A stretch of 64,000 bases of DNA, taken from contig NZ_LXER01000020.1 of assembly GCF_001654925.1 (NCBI RefSeq), positions 1 to 64,000 of the forward strand. The letters are read 5' to 3'. The position numbers were made by a program, and so were the translations under genes. The notes beneath the pieces are model-generated. The model was not told the origin of the DNA. It was given only the letters and a program-made list of their open reading frames with translations, and searched no databases. Position 1 is the stretch's first letter. Each line of letters begins with the position of its first letter. The DNA comes from Buttiauxella brennerae ATCC 51605 (GTDB lineage: Bacteria; Pseudomonadota; Gammaproteobacteria; Enterobacterales; Enterobacteriaceae). Of the stretch, positions 1-8,822 are shown in pieces.

Positions 1-32
1 ACAGATCTCACCCTGACAAAATTGCCTGGGTG

Positions 33-51
33 AGTTGTGTATAAGAGACAG
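33..51 (+). other. Tn5/Nextera transposase mosaic-end sequence (library artefact)
   Basis: The 19 bases match the Tn5 mosaic end AGATGTGTATAAGAGACAG at 18 of 19 positions; only base 35 differs. The adapter-derived peptide start MCIRDS is read from it. The 34 bases before it do not look like the standard index primer tail, so this is probably a transposase-made chimera or mate-pair junction left at a contig end. Bases 1-51 should not be treated as genome sequence. Confidence 0.93.
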
Positions 52-113
52 CCCCCAGGAGAGGGAACTCAGTTTTCTCCTTCTCCCTCAGGGAGAAGGT
101 CGGGATGAGGGTG
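52..113. repeat. Dispersed CCCTC-type palindromic repeat, copy A (partial)
   Basis: This stretch contains the arms CAGGAGAGGGAA and TTCTCCCTCAGGGAGAAGG and ends in the GATGAGGGTGG tail. It is a diverged, left-truncated copy of the intergenic repeat also found at 18735, 20670, 32561 and 47941. It lies just past the 3' end of mrp and may form the 3' end of that transcript. Its left end is cut by the adapter artefact. Confidence 0.7.
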
Positions 114-121
114 GTTTTAAA

Positions 122-1234
122 TTACACCGCTCTGAACGCGATATCCGCTGGAATCACTTCCCCGCCCCAGTAAAGCTGGGCTGCAACGCTCCCCGCCAAC
201 TGGCGGTAGATCGCCGTAAATTCACTTTCCGGGCGGCTAATCACCGTCGGTTTACCGGCATCGAGATCTTCACGCAGCGTAATGTGCAGCGGCATCTGCC
301 CCAGCAGTGTGGTGTGGTACTGATCCGCGAGCTTCTGCGCGCCGCCGGTGCCGAAAATCGGCTCGTGGTGACCGCAGTTGCTGCAAATATGCATGCTCAT
401 GTTTTCGACGATGCCCAATACCGGCACATCCACTTTCTCAAACATCACAATGCCTTTACGTGCATCAATCAGCGCAATATCCTGCGGCGTGGTGACCACG
501 ACGGCCCCGGTTACCGGAATATTTTGTGCCAGCGTCAGCTGAATATCACCCGTGCCCGGCGGCATATCCAGCACCAGATAATCTAAATCAGGCCACATGG
601 TTTCTTGCAGCATCTGCAACAACGCTTTGCTGGCCATCGGGCCGCGCCACACCATGGCGTTCTCGTCGGTCACCAGATAACCAATGGAGTTGGTTGCCAG
701 GCCATACGCCATAATTGGCGTCATGTGCGTACCGTCCGGTGAGGTTGGGCGTTCATGCTCAGCGCCCAGCATGTTTGGGATAGACGGGCCGTAGATATCC
801 GCATCCAGAATCCCGACTTTCGCCCCTTCGGCAATCAGCGCCAGCGCCAGGTTAACGGCCGTGCTCGACTTCCCGACCCCGCCTTTACCAGAACTGATGG
901 CGATAATGTTCTTCACGCCGTTAATGCCGGGGTGATTTTTCACACGTTTTAACGTGGCAATGTTGTGGCTGAGTTTCCAGTCCACCGCTTTTGCACCGGT
1001 AATACGCAGCAAATCCGAACTGCACTGTTCTTGCAGCGCTTCAAAACCGCTGCGCCAGACGAATGGCATCAGCAGCTCGACATGCAGCGTGTCGTCTAAC
1101 ATCGCGACATGGTGCAGCGCCTTAAGTGCGGTCAGATTATGTTTGAGGGTGGGGTGCTGAAAATTGGCCAGTGTCCCGGCGACCATAGCGCGCAGCTGCT
1201 CGGGGGAACGACTTGACGGGGATTGCGAATTCAT
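122..1234 (-). CDS. mrp: Iron-sulfur cluster carrier protein Mrp/ApbC
   Basis: A cytosolic P-loop ATPase of the Mrp/NBP35 family that binds an Fe-S cluster and passes it to target apoproteins. An N-terminal MIP18-like domain (about residues 10-95) is followed by the deviant Walker [10 protein letters not shown] at 116-124, the DMPPGTGD switch region near 225-232, and the bridging CxxC pair C286/C289. The length of 370 aa is one more than E. coli Mrp and the protein reads as a close orthologue to its FRAV end. It is divergent from metG with about 160 bp between the starts, the same arrangement as in E. coli. The chosen start gives an N-terminus that aligns with E. coli. Confidence 0.97.
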   Translation of the reverse strand: MNSQSPSSRSPEQLRAMVAGTLANFQHPTLKHNLTALKALHHVAMLDDTLHVELLMPFVWRSGFEALQEQCSSDLLRITGAKAVDWKLSHNIATLKRVKNHPGINGVKNIIAISSGKGGVGKSSTAVNLALALIAEGAKVGILDADIYGPSIPNMLGAEHERPTSPDGTHMTPIMAYGLATNSIGYLVTDENAMVWRGPMASKALLQMLQETMWPDLDYLVLDMPPGTGDIQLTLAQNIPVTGAVVVTTPQDIALIDARKGIVMFEKVDVPVLGIVENMSMHICSNCGHHEPIFGTGGAQKLADQYHTTLLGQMPLHITLREDLDAGKPTVISRPESEFTAIYRQLAGSVAAQLYWGGEVIPADIAFRAV

Positions 1235-1397
1235 CCCGGCTCCTTATGTTTTTATTGTCGGACATTGCAGTTTGTTAAGCATACCAGAACCCGCCAGGCG
1301 CGATAAAATTTCCTTGTTCAGCTTGTGTGGTTTACCACAAGGCGGCTCTCAGTTAACATCTAAGGCCCTTTTCTATTTAGAAGATGCAATTTCTACT

Positions 1398-3431
1398 ATG
1401 GCTCATACCGCGAAAAAATTATTGGTAACGTGCGCACTTCCGTACGCTAACGGCTCAATCCACCTTGGTCACATGCTGGAGCACATCCAGGCTGACGTCT
1501 GGGTCCGTTACCAACGAATGCGCGGAAACACGGTCAACTTCATCTGCGCGGACGATGCACACGGTACACCTATCATGCTGAAAGCACAGCAGTTAGGTAT
1601 CACACCAGAGCAGATGATTGCCGAAATGAGTCAGGAGCATCAGACTGATTTTGCTGGCTTTAACATCAGCTATGATAACTATCATTCGACGCATAGCGAT
1701 GAAAACCGCGAGCTGGCAACGCTGATTTATGGCCGTCTGAAAGAGAACGGTTTCATTAAAAACCGTACCATTTCTCAGCTTTTCGACCCGGAAAAAGGCA
1801 TGTTCCTGCCTGACCGTTTCGTAAAAGGCACCTGCCCGAAATGTAAAGCACCGGACCAGTACGGCGATAACTGCGAAGTTTGTGGCGCAACTTACAGCCC
1901 AACCGAGCTGATTAACCCGCAGTCTGTGGTTTCAGGCGCAACTCCGGTGATGCGTGATTCCGAGCACTTCTTCTTTGATTTGCCATCGTTTAGCGAAATG
2001 CTGCAAGCCTGGACACGTTCTGGCGCTCTGCAAGAGCAAGTGGCGAACAAAATGCAGGAGTGGTTCGAGTCTGGTCTGCAACAGTGGGATATCTCCCGCG
2101 ATGCGCCTTACTTCGGCTTCGAAATTCCTGATGCACCGGGCAAATATTTCTACGTCTGGCTGGACGCGCCAATTGGTTACATGGGTTCATTCAAAAACCT
2201 GTGCGACAAACGCGGCGACACCACAAGCTTTGACGAATACTGGAAGCAAGATTCCACCACCGAGCTGTATCACTTCATCGGTAAAGACATCGTTTACTTC
2301 CACAGCCTGTTCTGGCCTGCGATGCTGGAAGGCAGCGGTTTCCGCAAACCAACCAACTTGTTCGTTCACGGCTATGTGACAGTGAATGGCGCGAAGATGT
2401 CCAAATCTCGCGGTACGTTCATTAAAGCCAGCACCTGGTTGAACCATTTTGACGCCGATAGCCTGCGTTATTACTACACCGCGAAACTCTCTTCACGTAT
2501 CGACGATATCGACCTGAACCTGGAAGATTTCGTGCAGCGCGTGAACAGCGACATCGTCAACAAAGTGGTTAACCTGGCATCGCGTAACGCCGGCTTTATC
2601 GCCAAGCGTTTTGATGGCCAGCTGTCTGCTGAAATCGCTGACCCGGCGTTGTACAAAACCTTTACCGACGCGGCACAGACCATCGGTGAAGCGTGGGAAA
2701 GTCGTGAGTTTGGTAAAGCCGTGCGTGAAATTATGGCGCTGGCAGACGTGGCAAACCGCTATGTCGACGAACAAGCGCCGTGGGTTGTAGCAAAACAGGA
2801 AGGCCGCGATGCTGACCTGCAAGCCATCTGCACCATGGGTATTAACCTGTTCCGCGTACTGATGACCTGGCTGAAACCGGTTATTCCAACGCTTGCTGAA
2901 CGTGCTGAAGCCTTCCTGAACTGCGAACTGAGCTGGGATGCTATCCAGCAGCCGCTGCTCGACCACAAAGTAAATAATTTCAAAGCGCTGTATAACCGCA
3001 TTGAAATGAAACAGGTTGAGTCTCTGGTTGAAGCATCAAAAGAAGAAGTGAAAGCGGCTGCCGCTCCGGTAACCGGCCCACTGGCTGACGACCCGATTGG
3101 CGAAACCATCGCGTTTGATGATTTCGCTAAAGTGGACCTGCGCGTTGCACTGATTGAGAAAGCGGAATTTGTTGAAGGCTCTGACAAGCTGTTGCGTCTG
3201 ACGCTGGACCTTGGTGGTGAGAAACGTAACGTGTTCTCCGGTATCCGTTCAGCTTACCCGGACCCAGCCGCACTGGAAGGCCGTTTGACCATCATGGTGG
3301 CAAACCTGGCACCGCGTAAAATGCGCTTTGGCATCTCGGAAGGGATGGTGATGGCGGCAGGTCCTGGCGGGAAAGATATATTCCTGTTAAGCCCAGACAG
3401 CGGCGCTCAAGCGGGTATGGCAGTTAAGTAA
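1398..3431 (+). CDS. metG: Methionyl-tRNA synthetase MetG
   Basis: Charges tRNA-Met in the cytosol. The class I signature HLGH is at residues 22-25, the Cys-rich zinc knuckle (CPKC and CEVC pairs) is near 145-161, the KMSKS loop is near 333-337, and the C-terminal tRNA-binding (Trbp111-like) domain occupies roughly the last 110 residues. The start at 1398 gives 677 aa, exactly the E. coli length. The open frame continues upstream to 1164, but that extension overlaps the divergent mrp and has no family support. A strong hairpin terminator follows the stop. Monocistronic. Confidence 0.98.
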   Translation: MAHTAKKLLVTCALPYANGSIHLGHMLEHIQADVWVRYQRMRGNTVNFICADDAHGTPIMLKAQQLGITPEQMIAEMSQEHQTDFAGFNISYDNYHSTHSDENRELATLIYGRLKENGFIKNRTISQLFDPEKGMFLPDRFVKGTCPKCKAPDQYGDNCEVCGATYSPTELINPQSVVSGATPVMRDSEHFFFDLPSFSEMLQAWTRSGALQEQVANKMQEWFESGLQQWDISRDAPYFGFEIPDAPGKYFYVWLDAPIGYMGSFKNLCDKRGDTTSFDEYWKQDSTTELYHFIGKDIVYFHSLFWPAMLEGSGFRKPTNLFVHGYVTVNGAKMSKSRGTFIKASTWLNHFDADSLRYYYTAKLSSRIDDIDLNLEDFVQRVNSDIVNKVVNLASRNAGFIAKRFDGQLSAEIADPALYKTFTDAAQTIGEAWESREFGKAVREIMALADVANRYVDEQAPWVVAKQEGRDADLQAICTMGINLFRVLMTWLKPVIPTLAERAEAFLNCELSWDAIQQPLLDHKVNNFKALYNRIEMKQVESLVEASKEEVKAAAAPVTGPLADDPIGETIAFDDFAKVDLRVALIEKAEFVEGSDKLLRLTLDLGGEKRNVFSGIRSAYPDPAALEGRLTIMVANLAPRKMRFGISEGMVMAAGPGGKDIFLLSPDSGAQAGMAVK

Positions 3432-3452
3432 TCGTATATCAGTAAAATCTTT

Positions 3453-3483
3453 AATGGCTCCCCTAACCGGGAGCCATTTTTAT
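3453..3483 (+). terminator. Intrinsic terminator of metG
   Basis: A 10-bp perfect stem, AATGGCTCCC with GGGAGCCATT, closes a 6-base loop and is followed by a T run. It lies about 22 bases after the metG stop. Confidence 0.92.
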
Positions 3484-3579
3484 TTCCCGCCAATAATGCC
3501 CCCTTCTGCCTATATACGTAAATTAACTTAGCTTTGCCACCAGCAAATCTTTAAGTTATGCAGAATAGTTCTTTTAGTT

Positions 3580-3634
3580 ATCAATTTGTAATTTTTATAC
3601 TGCGAACTCACTTCACCATTAATGGTCCGCTCCT
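3580..3634 (+). promoter_or_regulatory. Candidate promoter and leader of the dioxygenase/ABC operon
   Basis: A good -10 hexamer TATACT lies at 3596-3601 with only a weak -35 about 17 bases upstream (TTTAGT), which would suit an activator-dependent promoter. The gap from the metG terminator (3484) to the gene start is AT-rich. I could not define a Cbl or CysB site by eye. Confidence 0.35.
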
Positions 3635-4570
3635 ATGACAATTCATTCTTCACATTCTGACGTTGAATTTAAAAACCTGACTATACGCCGTGTCTCCGGG
3701 AATATTGGCGCTGAGATTGTTGACTTTAAAATAACACCTGACATCGATGAAAATATATTTTCACAAATAGAAGCCGCACTGGTGAAATATAAAGTTCTCT
3801 TTTTCCGTAAGCAGACACAATTAAATGACGAATCTCACCAGGCCTTTGGTGCACGATTTGGCAAAGTGGTTGCCCACCCTACCGTTCCAGCGCCCACCGG
3901 TACCAAACTCTTCGAACTCGATGCTTCGAAAGGCGGCGGCAGAGCGGATTCCTGGCATACCGATGTCACCTTCGTTGAGGCTTTCCCCAAAATTTCTATT
4001 TTGCGTGGCGTGAAAATTCCTGAATACGGCGGCGATACCGTGTGGGCAAATACCGCGACGGCTTATGAAAACCTGCCTGAAGAGTTAAAGCGCTTTGCTG
4101 AAAGCCTGCGAGCGGTTCACAGCAATGATTATGACTATGGTGCAGACCGCATTGTGGCCGAACAGCAGCGCCTGGATCATCACCGTAAAGTCTTTGTTTC
4201 TGCGGTTTATGAGGCAGAGCATCCGGTGGTCCATGTGCATCCGGTCAGTGGCGAAAAGGCACTGCTGCTCGGACATTTCTTCAAACGCTTATCTGGCTTT
4301 AGCAGCCGTGAATCAGCACGCCTGTTTGAGCTGCTGCAAAACCGTGTCATCCAACTGGAAAACACCGTGCGCTGGCAGTGGCAGCAAGATGACGTGGTGA
4401 TTTGGGATAACCGGGCGACACAGCATTACGCGGTCAATGATTACGGTACACAACCGCGCCTCGTACGCCGCGTCACCATTGAGGGCGATGCCGCCGTGGC
4501 CGTTGATGGCAGCCGTAGCCGCACCTTGAGCCGCCCGGATACGCAATCTCCCGTCAGCGAAGTGGCCTGA
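3635..4570 (+). CDS. Fe(II)/2-oxoglutarate dioxygenase, TauD/AtsK type
   Basis: Belongs to the TauD/TfdA family, whose sulfur-scavenging members oxidise a sulfonate or sulfate ester with O2 and 2-oxoglutarate, releasing sulfite or sulfate and an aldehyde. The facial triad is visible: H108 and D110 in WHTD and H264 in NRATQHY, with the 2-oxoglutarate-binding arginine among R275/R278/R279. The spacing and flanking motifs resemble the alkylsulfatase AtsK more than E. coli TauD. The 311-residue protein has no Cys and no Met beyond the initiator, a composition common in proteins made under sulfur starvation. It is the first gene of an operon with a CUT1-type ABC transporter (24-base gap to the next gene), not a TauABC-type one. 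The exact substrate is unknown; a sugar sulfonate or sulfate ester is my inference. Confidence 0.85.
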   Translation: MTIHSSHSDVEFKNLTIRRVSGNIGAEIVDFKITPDIDENIFSQIEAALVKYKVLFFRKQTQLNDESHQAFGARFGKVVAHPTVPAPTGTKLFELDASKGGGRADSWHTDVTFVEAFPKISILRGVKIPEYGGDTVWANTATAYENLPEELKRFAESLRAVHSNDYDYGADRIVAEQQRLDHHRKVFVSAVYEAEHPVVHVHPVSGEKALLLGHFFKRLSGFSSRESARLFELLQNRVIQLENTVRWQWQQDDVVIWDNRATQHYAVNDYGTQPRLVRRVTIEGDAAVAVDGSRSRTLSRPDTQSPVSEVA

Positions 4571-4593
4571 GCCGCGAATAAAAAAGGAAGAGA

Positions 4594-5925
4594 ATGATGC
4601 AACGTCGGGATTTATTGAAAGCGATGGCGGCCTTCGGGGTGTATGCGATGGTACCGTCTTTTGCACGCGGCGCTAATGGTGCCAAAAAGTATGATGGCGT
4701 GACGCTGAATGTCTCGACGTTTAGCACCGCTTACCCCACTTTACTGCGCCAGTGGCTACCGGAATTTGAAGCGTTGACCGGGGCGAAAGTGAACTTCGAT
4801 ACGCCCGCATTTCCGGTTTATAACCAGCGAGCCGATCTCGAGCTGTCCACCAAAGGTTCCGCCTACGACGTAGTCAACGTAACGTTTATCTACACCAGTC
4901 GCTGGATAAACTCCGGCTGGTTAACACCGCTGGATGAATTCATCGCCAACCCAAATCTGACCAGTGCCGAGTGGGACGTGCATGACTTTCTGCAAGGCGG
5001 GCTGGCACCGGAAACCGGGCGGGATGGCAAACTGTACGGCATTCCCTGGGTAGTCGAAGGGATGATTTCAGGCGCCTCGCGCTTTGATTTGGTGACACAA
5101 GCCGGGCTCAAATACCCTGACACCACCGACGATCTGGTTAAGGTTTTCCAGGCCGTCAATAAAAAGGAACGTGTGGCGGCTTATGTGACCGATAGCCATT
5201 ACGGCTGGACGTTCATTCCTTATCTGCAAGCGTTTGGCGGCAACGTATTCCGCAATCCGCCTGACGACCTGTTCCCGACACTTGATACCCCAGAGGCTAT
5301 CGCCGCAGCGGACTATTTTGCACGACTTATCCGCGAGTTTGGCCCGAACGGAGGCCTGACTTATACCGCTGATCAATCGACTCAGGCACTAAAATTAGGG
5401 CGCGTTAATTTCTCCGACTCAAGCCAGCCCTACCTGGCGCAGCTTGGCGACCCGGCATCTTCACGCACATTAAAGACTGTGAATTTCGGTCAACTGGTAC
5501 AAGGGCCAGCAGGACGCTTCCCTGGGATGGCGGTACACGCGCTGGGGATCCCTGCGGGTTCGAAAAATAAAGAGGCGGCGTGGGCATTTATTCAGTGGGC
5601 GCTTTCTAAGCAAACCACGCAGCGGGCGGTTCAGGCGGGGTACGGTTCCCCAACACGCCGGAGCGATATTGATTCCCAGGCCTATCGCAGTAAGCAAATT
5701 ATCAACGGTGTCGATTTGGCTCAGCTTTCGCTCAGCGCCATTGAACGTGCAGCCCAGGGTGGCTACATGAAATACCGCACCGTGGATGTTTATCCTCAGG
5801 TTGACCAGCAGCTCAACAAGGCTATCGCGTTGATTATTTCGGGTCAGCTTTCAGCGAAACAGGCGATGCAGCAGGCTCAAACCGCGTCGATTGCCGATCT
5901 CAGACGCTCAGGTGCGAAGATCTAA
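4594..5925 (+). CDS. ABC transporter solute-binding protein, family 1 (CUT1 type)
   Basis: Periplasmic ligand-binding component of the importer encoded downstream. The N-terminus carries a twin-arginine motif (RRDLLK, residues 4-9), a hydrophobic stretch and an Ala-rich cleavage region near residue 27-30, so Tat export is likely. The remainder resembles UgpB/MalE-like family 1 binding proteins (about 415 residues mature). The mature part has no Cys and about four Met. An AAGGAAGAG ribosome site precedes two in-frame ATG codons at 4594 and 4597; I take the first. It is preceded by the dioxygenase and followed by the permease gene with a 9-base gap. The ligand cannot be read from sequence; the CUT1 relatives bind oligosaccharides or glycerol-phosphate-like compounds. 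Confidence 0.9.
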   Translation: MMQRRDLLKAMAAFGVYAMVPSFARGANGAKKYDGVTLNVSTFSTAYPTLLRQWLPEFEALTGAKVNFDTPAFPVYNQRADLELSTKGSAYDVVNVTFIYTSRWINSGWLTPLDEFIANPNLTSAEWDVHDFLQGGLAPETGRDGKLYGIPWVVEGMISGASRFDLVTQAGLKYPDTTDDLVKVFQAVNKKERVAAYVTDSHYGWTFIPYLQAFGGNVFRNPPDDLFPTLDTPEAIAAADYFARLIREFGPNGGLTYTADQSTQALKLGRVNFSDSSQPYLAQLGDPASSRTLKTVNFGQLVQGPAGRFPGMAVHALGIPAGSKNKEAAWAFIQWALSKQTTQRAVQAGYGSPTRRSDIDSQAYRSKQIINGVDLAQLSLSAIERAAQGGYMKYRTVDVYPQVDQQLNKAIALIISGQLSAKQAMQQAQTASIADLRRSGAKI

Positions 5926-5934
5926 GGAGCCTTG

Positions 5935-6840
5935 ATGAAGGGTAAAACCAACTGGCGTAGCCAACAGCGCAACGCCTGGCTGGCCGGGTTAATGCCGTCG
6001 ATTATTTTGCTGGTGGTGATTACGTTACTACCCGCAATGGCATTAATCATTACCAGCCTGACACCGTTAAGCCTGACTAATCCCCAGGAAACATTTAATT
6101 TTAGCGACCCGTTAATTAATTACCGGCAACTTCTCGAGGACCCACGTTTTCTTAATTCTATTATTACGCAAATAAAATTATCGTTAGTCAGCGTGTTATT
6201 CCAGGTGATTATTGGGCTGGGTTTAGCGTTGCTATTAAATGGCACATCAGCGTGGCTGCATACCGCCAGAACATTATTTTTGATCCCCATGGTGCTCCCA
6301 CCTATTATCGTGGCGCTTATCTGGAAAATCATTTACACACCGGATATTAGCCCGCTGCATCAAGTGTTAGAGCTTTGGGGGATCACCCTCAATTCGCTGA
6401 TTGCCAATCCAGCGACCGCTTTATGGGCGATTGCGGTGGCGGATATCTGGCAGTGGTTCCCGTTTACCATGTTAATGGTGCTCGCGGCTTTGCAGATGAT
6501 CCCGCGTGACCCGCTGGAAGCCGCCAGTCTGGACGGCGCGAGTGCACGTAATATCTTCCGCTATATCGTGTTGCCCTATATTAAACCGGTGTTGGTGGTC
6601 TGCGCCCTCTTCCGGCTTATCGACAGCTTTAAAGCGTTCCCGCTGATTTATATTTTGACCGATGGCGGGCCGGGCACGGTCACTGAAGTCACCAACTATT
6701 ACGGCTTCATTCAGGCGTTTAATTTCTCGTATTGGGGCTACGGCAGCGCGATCGCGGTGGTGATTCTGGTTGGGGTATTTGTACTGAGCTATATCATTGG
6801 CAAAGCGGGGTGGAGCGATGAGCGAAAAGCTAGCGCTTGA
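5935..6840 (+). CDS. ABC transporter permease, MalF/UgpA type
   Basis: An integral inner-membrane subunit with six predicted helices and the cytoplasmic EAA loop (EAASLDGASARNIFRYIVLP, about residues 198-217) that docks onto the ATPase. 301 aa. I start at ATG 5935 because the AAGGAG ribosome site (5924-5929) overlaps the preceding stop codon and is well spaced from it; an in-frame TTG lies one codon upstream. It overlaps the next permease gene by 23 bases, which suggests translational coupling. It is the first of the two permeases of this importer. Confidence 0.92.
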   Translation: MKGKTNWRSQQRNAWLAGLMPSIILLVVITLLPAMALIITSLTPLSLTNPQETFNFSDPLINYRQLLEDPRFLNSIITQIKLSLVSVLFQVIIGLGLALLLNGTSAWLHTARTLFLIPMVLPPIIVALIWKIIYTPDISPLHQVLELWGITLNSLIANPATALWAIAVADIWQWFPFTMLMVLAALQMIPRDPLEAASLDGASARNIFRYIVLPYIKPVLVVCALFRLIDSFKAFPLIYILTDGGPGTVTEVTNYYGFIQAFNFSYWGYGSAIAVVILVGVFVLSYIIGKAGWSDERKASA

Positions 6841-7678
6841 ACACGTGTCTGGCAACGCAAGACGCAGAAAGCCTTTTCGTCTGCGCGGCAGTCGGGAAGT
6901 CGCAACCTGGCTATTGCTGTTGGCCGTGCTTTCCCCGTTCCTGTGGATGGTGGTGATGGCCTTTCGCCCGGCCATCGAAGTGTTTGACCTCACGCTGTGG
7001 TTCACCCCGACGCTTGATGCCTTTCGCGCGCTCTGGCAAGGGAATTTTCTCCACTCGTTCGGAAATAGTCTGCTGGTGAGTACGCTATCAACCGGGCTTT
7101 CACTGGCGATCGGCGTTCCCGCGGCGTGGGTATTAACCCGCTGGCAATTCCCCGGGCGCAGATACGTTGCACTCTGGATTCTGGTGACCCGCATGGCACC
7201 GCCCATCGCGTTCACTATTCCGTTTTATCTCGCCTGGCGCTGGTTAGGTTTGCAGGACACGGTCATCGGGCTGGCGATTGTCTATCTCACCTTCAACCTG
7301 GCGATTGTTATCTGGCTGATGCAGACCTTTTTTGCAGCCGTCCCTACAGCTTTAGAAGAGGCGGCCTGGCTTGATGGCTGTTCTATATGGCGAACATTCT
7401 GGACCATTACGCTACCACTTGTGGCGCCAGGCCTGGCGGCTACCGCCATACTGTGTTTTATTTTTTCGTGGAACGATTTCTTCTATGCCTTGATCCTGAC
7501 TCGCACGCAGGCCGTCACGGCACCGGTGGCTATCGTCAATTTTCTCCAGTACGAAGGATGGGAGTGGAGCAAAATAGCTGCCAGCGGCACGCTGGTGATG
7601 CTTCCGGTAGTGGCATTTACACTACTGGTGCGCCGCTATCTCGTTCATGGCCTGACTGCTGGCGGTCTCAAGGACTAA
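6818..7678 (+). CDS. ABC transporter permease, MalG/UgpE type
   Basis: The second membrane subunit of the CUT1-type importer. About six helices, with the EAA loop EEAAWLDGCSIWRTF in the last third. I choose ATG 6818, giving 286 aa, because GGGGTGGAG lies just before it; an in-frame TTG at 6797 would overlap the upstream gene further. It is followed by the ATPase gene after 3 bases. It belongs to the five-gene operon 3635-8740. Confidence 0.92.
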   Translation: MSEKLALEHVSGNARRRKPFRLRGSREVATWLLLLAVLSPFLWMVVMAFRPAIEVFDLTLWFTPTLDAFRALWQGNFLHSFGNSLLVSTLSTGLSLAIGVPAAWVLTRWQFPGRRYVALWILVTRMAPPIAFTIPFYLAWRWLGLQDTVIGLAIVYLTFNLAIVIWLMQTFFAAVPTALEEAAWLDGCSIWRTFWTITLPLVAPGLAATAILCFIFSWNDFFYALILTRTQAVTAPVAIVNFLQYEGWEWSKIAASGTLVMLPVVAFTLLVRRYLVHGLTAGGLKD

Positions 7679-7681
7679 ATC

Positions 7682-8740
7682 ATGGCAACGATTACGTTAA
7701 GCAATATTCATAAACGTTATGAAGATAACGTGATAATCAACGGGCTGGAATTAACCATTCGTGAAGGCGAGTTTGTCGCGCTGGTTGGCCCTTCTGGATG
7801 CGGGAAATCCACTCTGCTGCGCATGATTGCCGGGCTTGAAAGCATTACCGACGGTGAGATAGCGCTCGATGGTGAAATCGTTAACGATATTTCTCCACAA
7901 GAGCGAAATATCGCGATGGTGTTCCAGAACTATGCGTTATATCCGCATATGACCGTGGCAGAGAATCTGGGGTTTTCGCTCAAGATGCAGGGCGTGGCAA
8001 AACTGCTGATTGATGAACGCGTCGCTCAGGTGGCACAAACGCTGGGTTTATCCTCGTTGCTTAAGCGAAAACCTGGCCAGCTTTCTGGCGGTCAGCGTCA
8101 GCGTGTGGCCATGGGGCGAGCTATTTTGCGCAACCCGCGCGTGTTCCTTTTTGACGAACCGCTGTCAAACCTTGACGCCAAGCTGCGGGTCGAGATGCGA
8201 ACCGAAATTAAAGCGCTGCACCAGCGCCTGAACGCCACCATGGTTTATGTAACTCATGATCAAGTCGAAGCGATGACGATGGCCGACAGGATTGTGGTGC
8301 TCAAAGACGGGGTCATCGAGCAAGTCGGGACGCCACTTGAGCTGTACGACCGCCCGCGCAATGCGTTTGTCGCCGGGTTTATTGGCTCCCCTTCCATGAA
8401 TTTACTAAGCGGCAAAGTCGACCGTGAATCGGTGGTCACCGATGATGGTTTGCGTCTGCCGTTAGCCAACGTGCCTGCCGGCGTGCAGGGGCAACGAGTC
8501 TTGTACGGCGTGCGACCAGAGCATTTCTCTCAGGTTTCACAAGGAGGCGTGGTGGCAGAAGTGAATGTCGTAGAACCCACCGGTGCGGAAACACAGATTG
8601 CCCTTAATATCGGCAATCAAAAGGCGATTGCCGTCTTCAGAGACAGGATACAAACAAAACCGGGGAGTGAAATGCGCTTACTGCCAAACGTTCAGCTAAC
8701 GCATCTGTTTGATGAGCACAGCGGCACACGGATTAAGTAG
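7682..8740 (+). CDS. ABC transporter ATP-binding protein, UgpC/MalK type
   Basis: Nucleotide-binding subunit that drives the importer. Walker A GPSGCGKST is at 36-44, the Q-loop Gln at 82, the signature LSGGQ at 134-138 and Walker B VFLFDEP at 154-160. A C-terminal TOBE/OB-type regulatory domain occupies roughly residues 235-350, as in CUT1 ATPases. 352 aa is the usual length. It is the last gene of the operon; an 11-bp hairpin follows. A dedicated ATPase means the system does not depend on a shared one. Confidence 0.95.
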   Translation: MATITLSNIHKRYEDNVIINGLELTIREGEFVALVGPSGCGKSTLLRMIAGLESITDGEIALDGEIVNDISPQERNIAMVFQNYALYPHMTVAENLGFSLKMQGVAKLLIDERVAQVAQTLGLSSLLKRKPGQLSGGQRQRVAMGRAILRNPRVFLFDEPLSNLDAKLRVEMRTEIKALHQRLNATMVYVTHDQVEAMTMADRIVVLKDGVIEQVGTPLELYDRPRNAFVAGFIGSPSMNLLSGKVDRESVVTDDGLRLPLANVPAGVQGQRVLYGVRPEHFSQVSQGGVVAEVNVVEPTGAETQIALNIGNQKAIAVFRDRIQTKPGSEMRLLPNVQLTHLFDEHSGTRIK

Positions 8741-8746
8741 CGCTGG

Positions 8747-8782
8747 CGTTCAGGGGACAATACAGAACCATTCCCCTGAACG
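8747..8782. terminator. Hairpin between convergent operon end and mdfA
   Basis: An 11-bp perfect inverted repeat, CGTTCAGGGGA with TCCCCTGAACG, has a 14-base loop. It sits between the stop codons of the ATPase gene and the convergent mdfA. No T run follows on either strand, so it is at best a weak or bidirectional terminator or an mRNA 3' stabiliser. Confidence 0.5.
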
Positions 8783-8822
8783 TGACGAATCCTCAATGGC
8801 CCTTTACCGCATGCGGGGAAAA

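Noticed and set aside
35-586. A 183-codon plus-strand frame beginning MCIRDS
   Set aside because: It starts inside the transposase adapter and runs antisense through mrp. It is an artefact.
1164-1397. An N-terminal extension of metG by 78 codons
   Set aside because: It overlaps mrp and has no counterpart in MetG proteins; ATG 1398 gives the exact family length.
6472-7215. A 247-codon frame on the minus strand
   Set aside because: It runs antisense across both permease genes of the ABC operon and has no domain.
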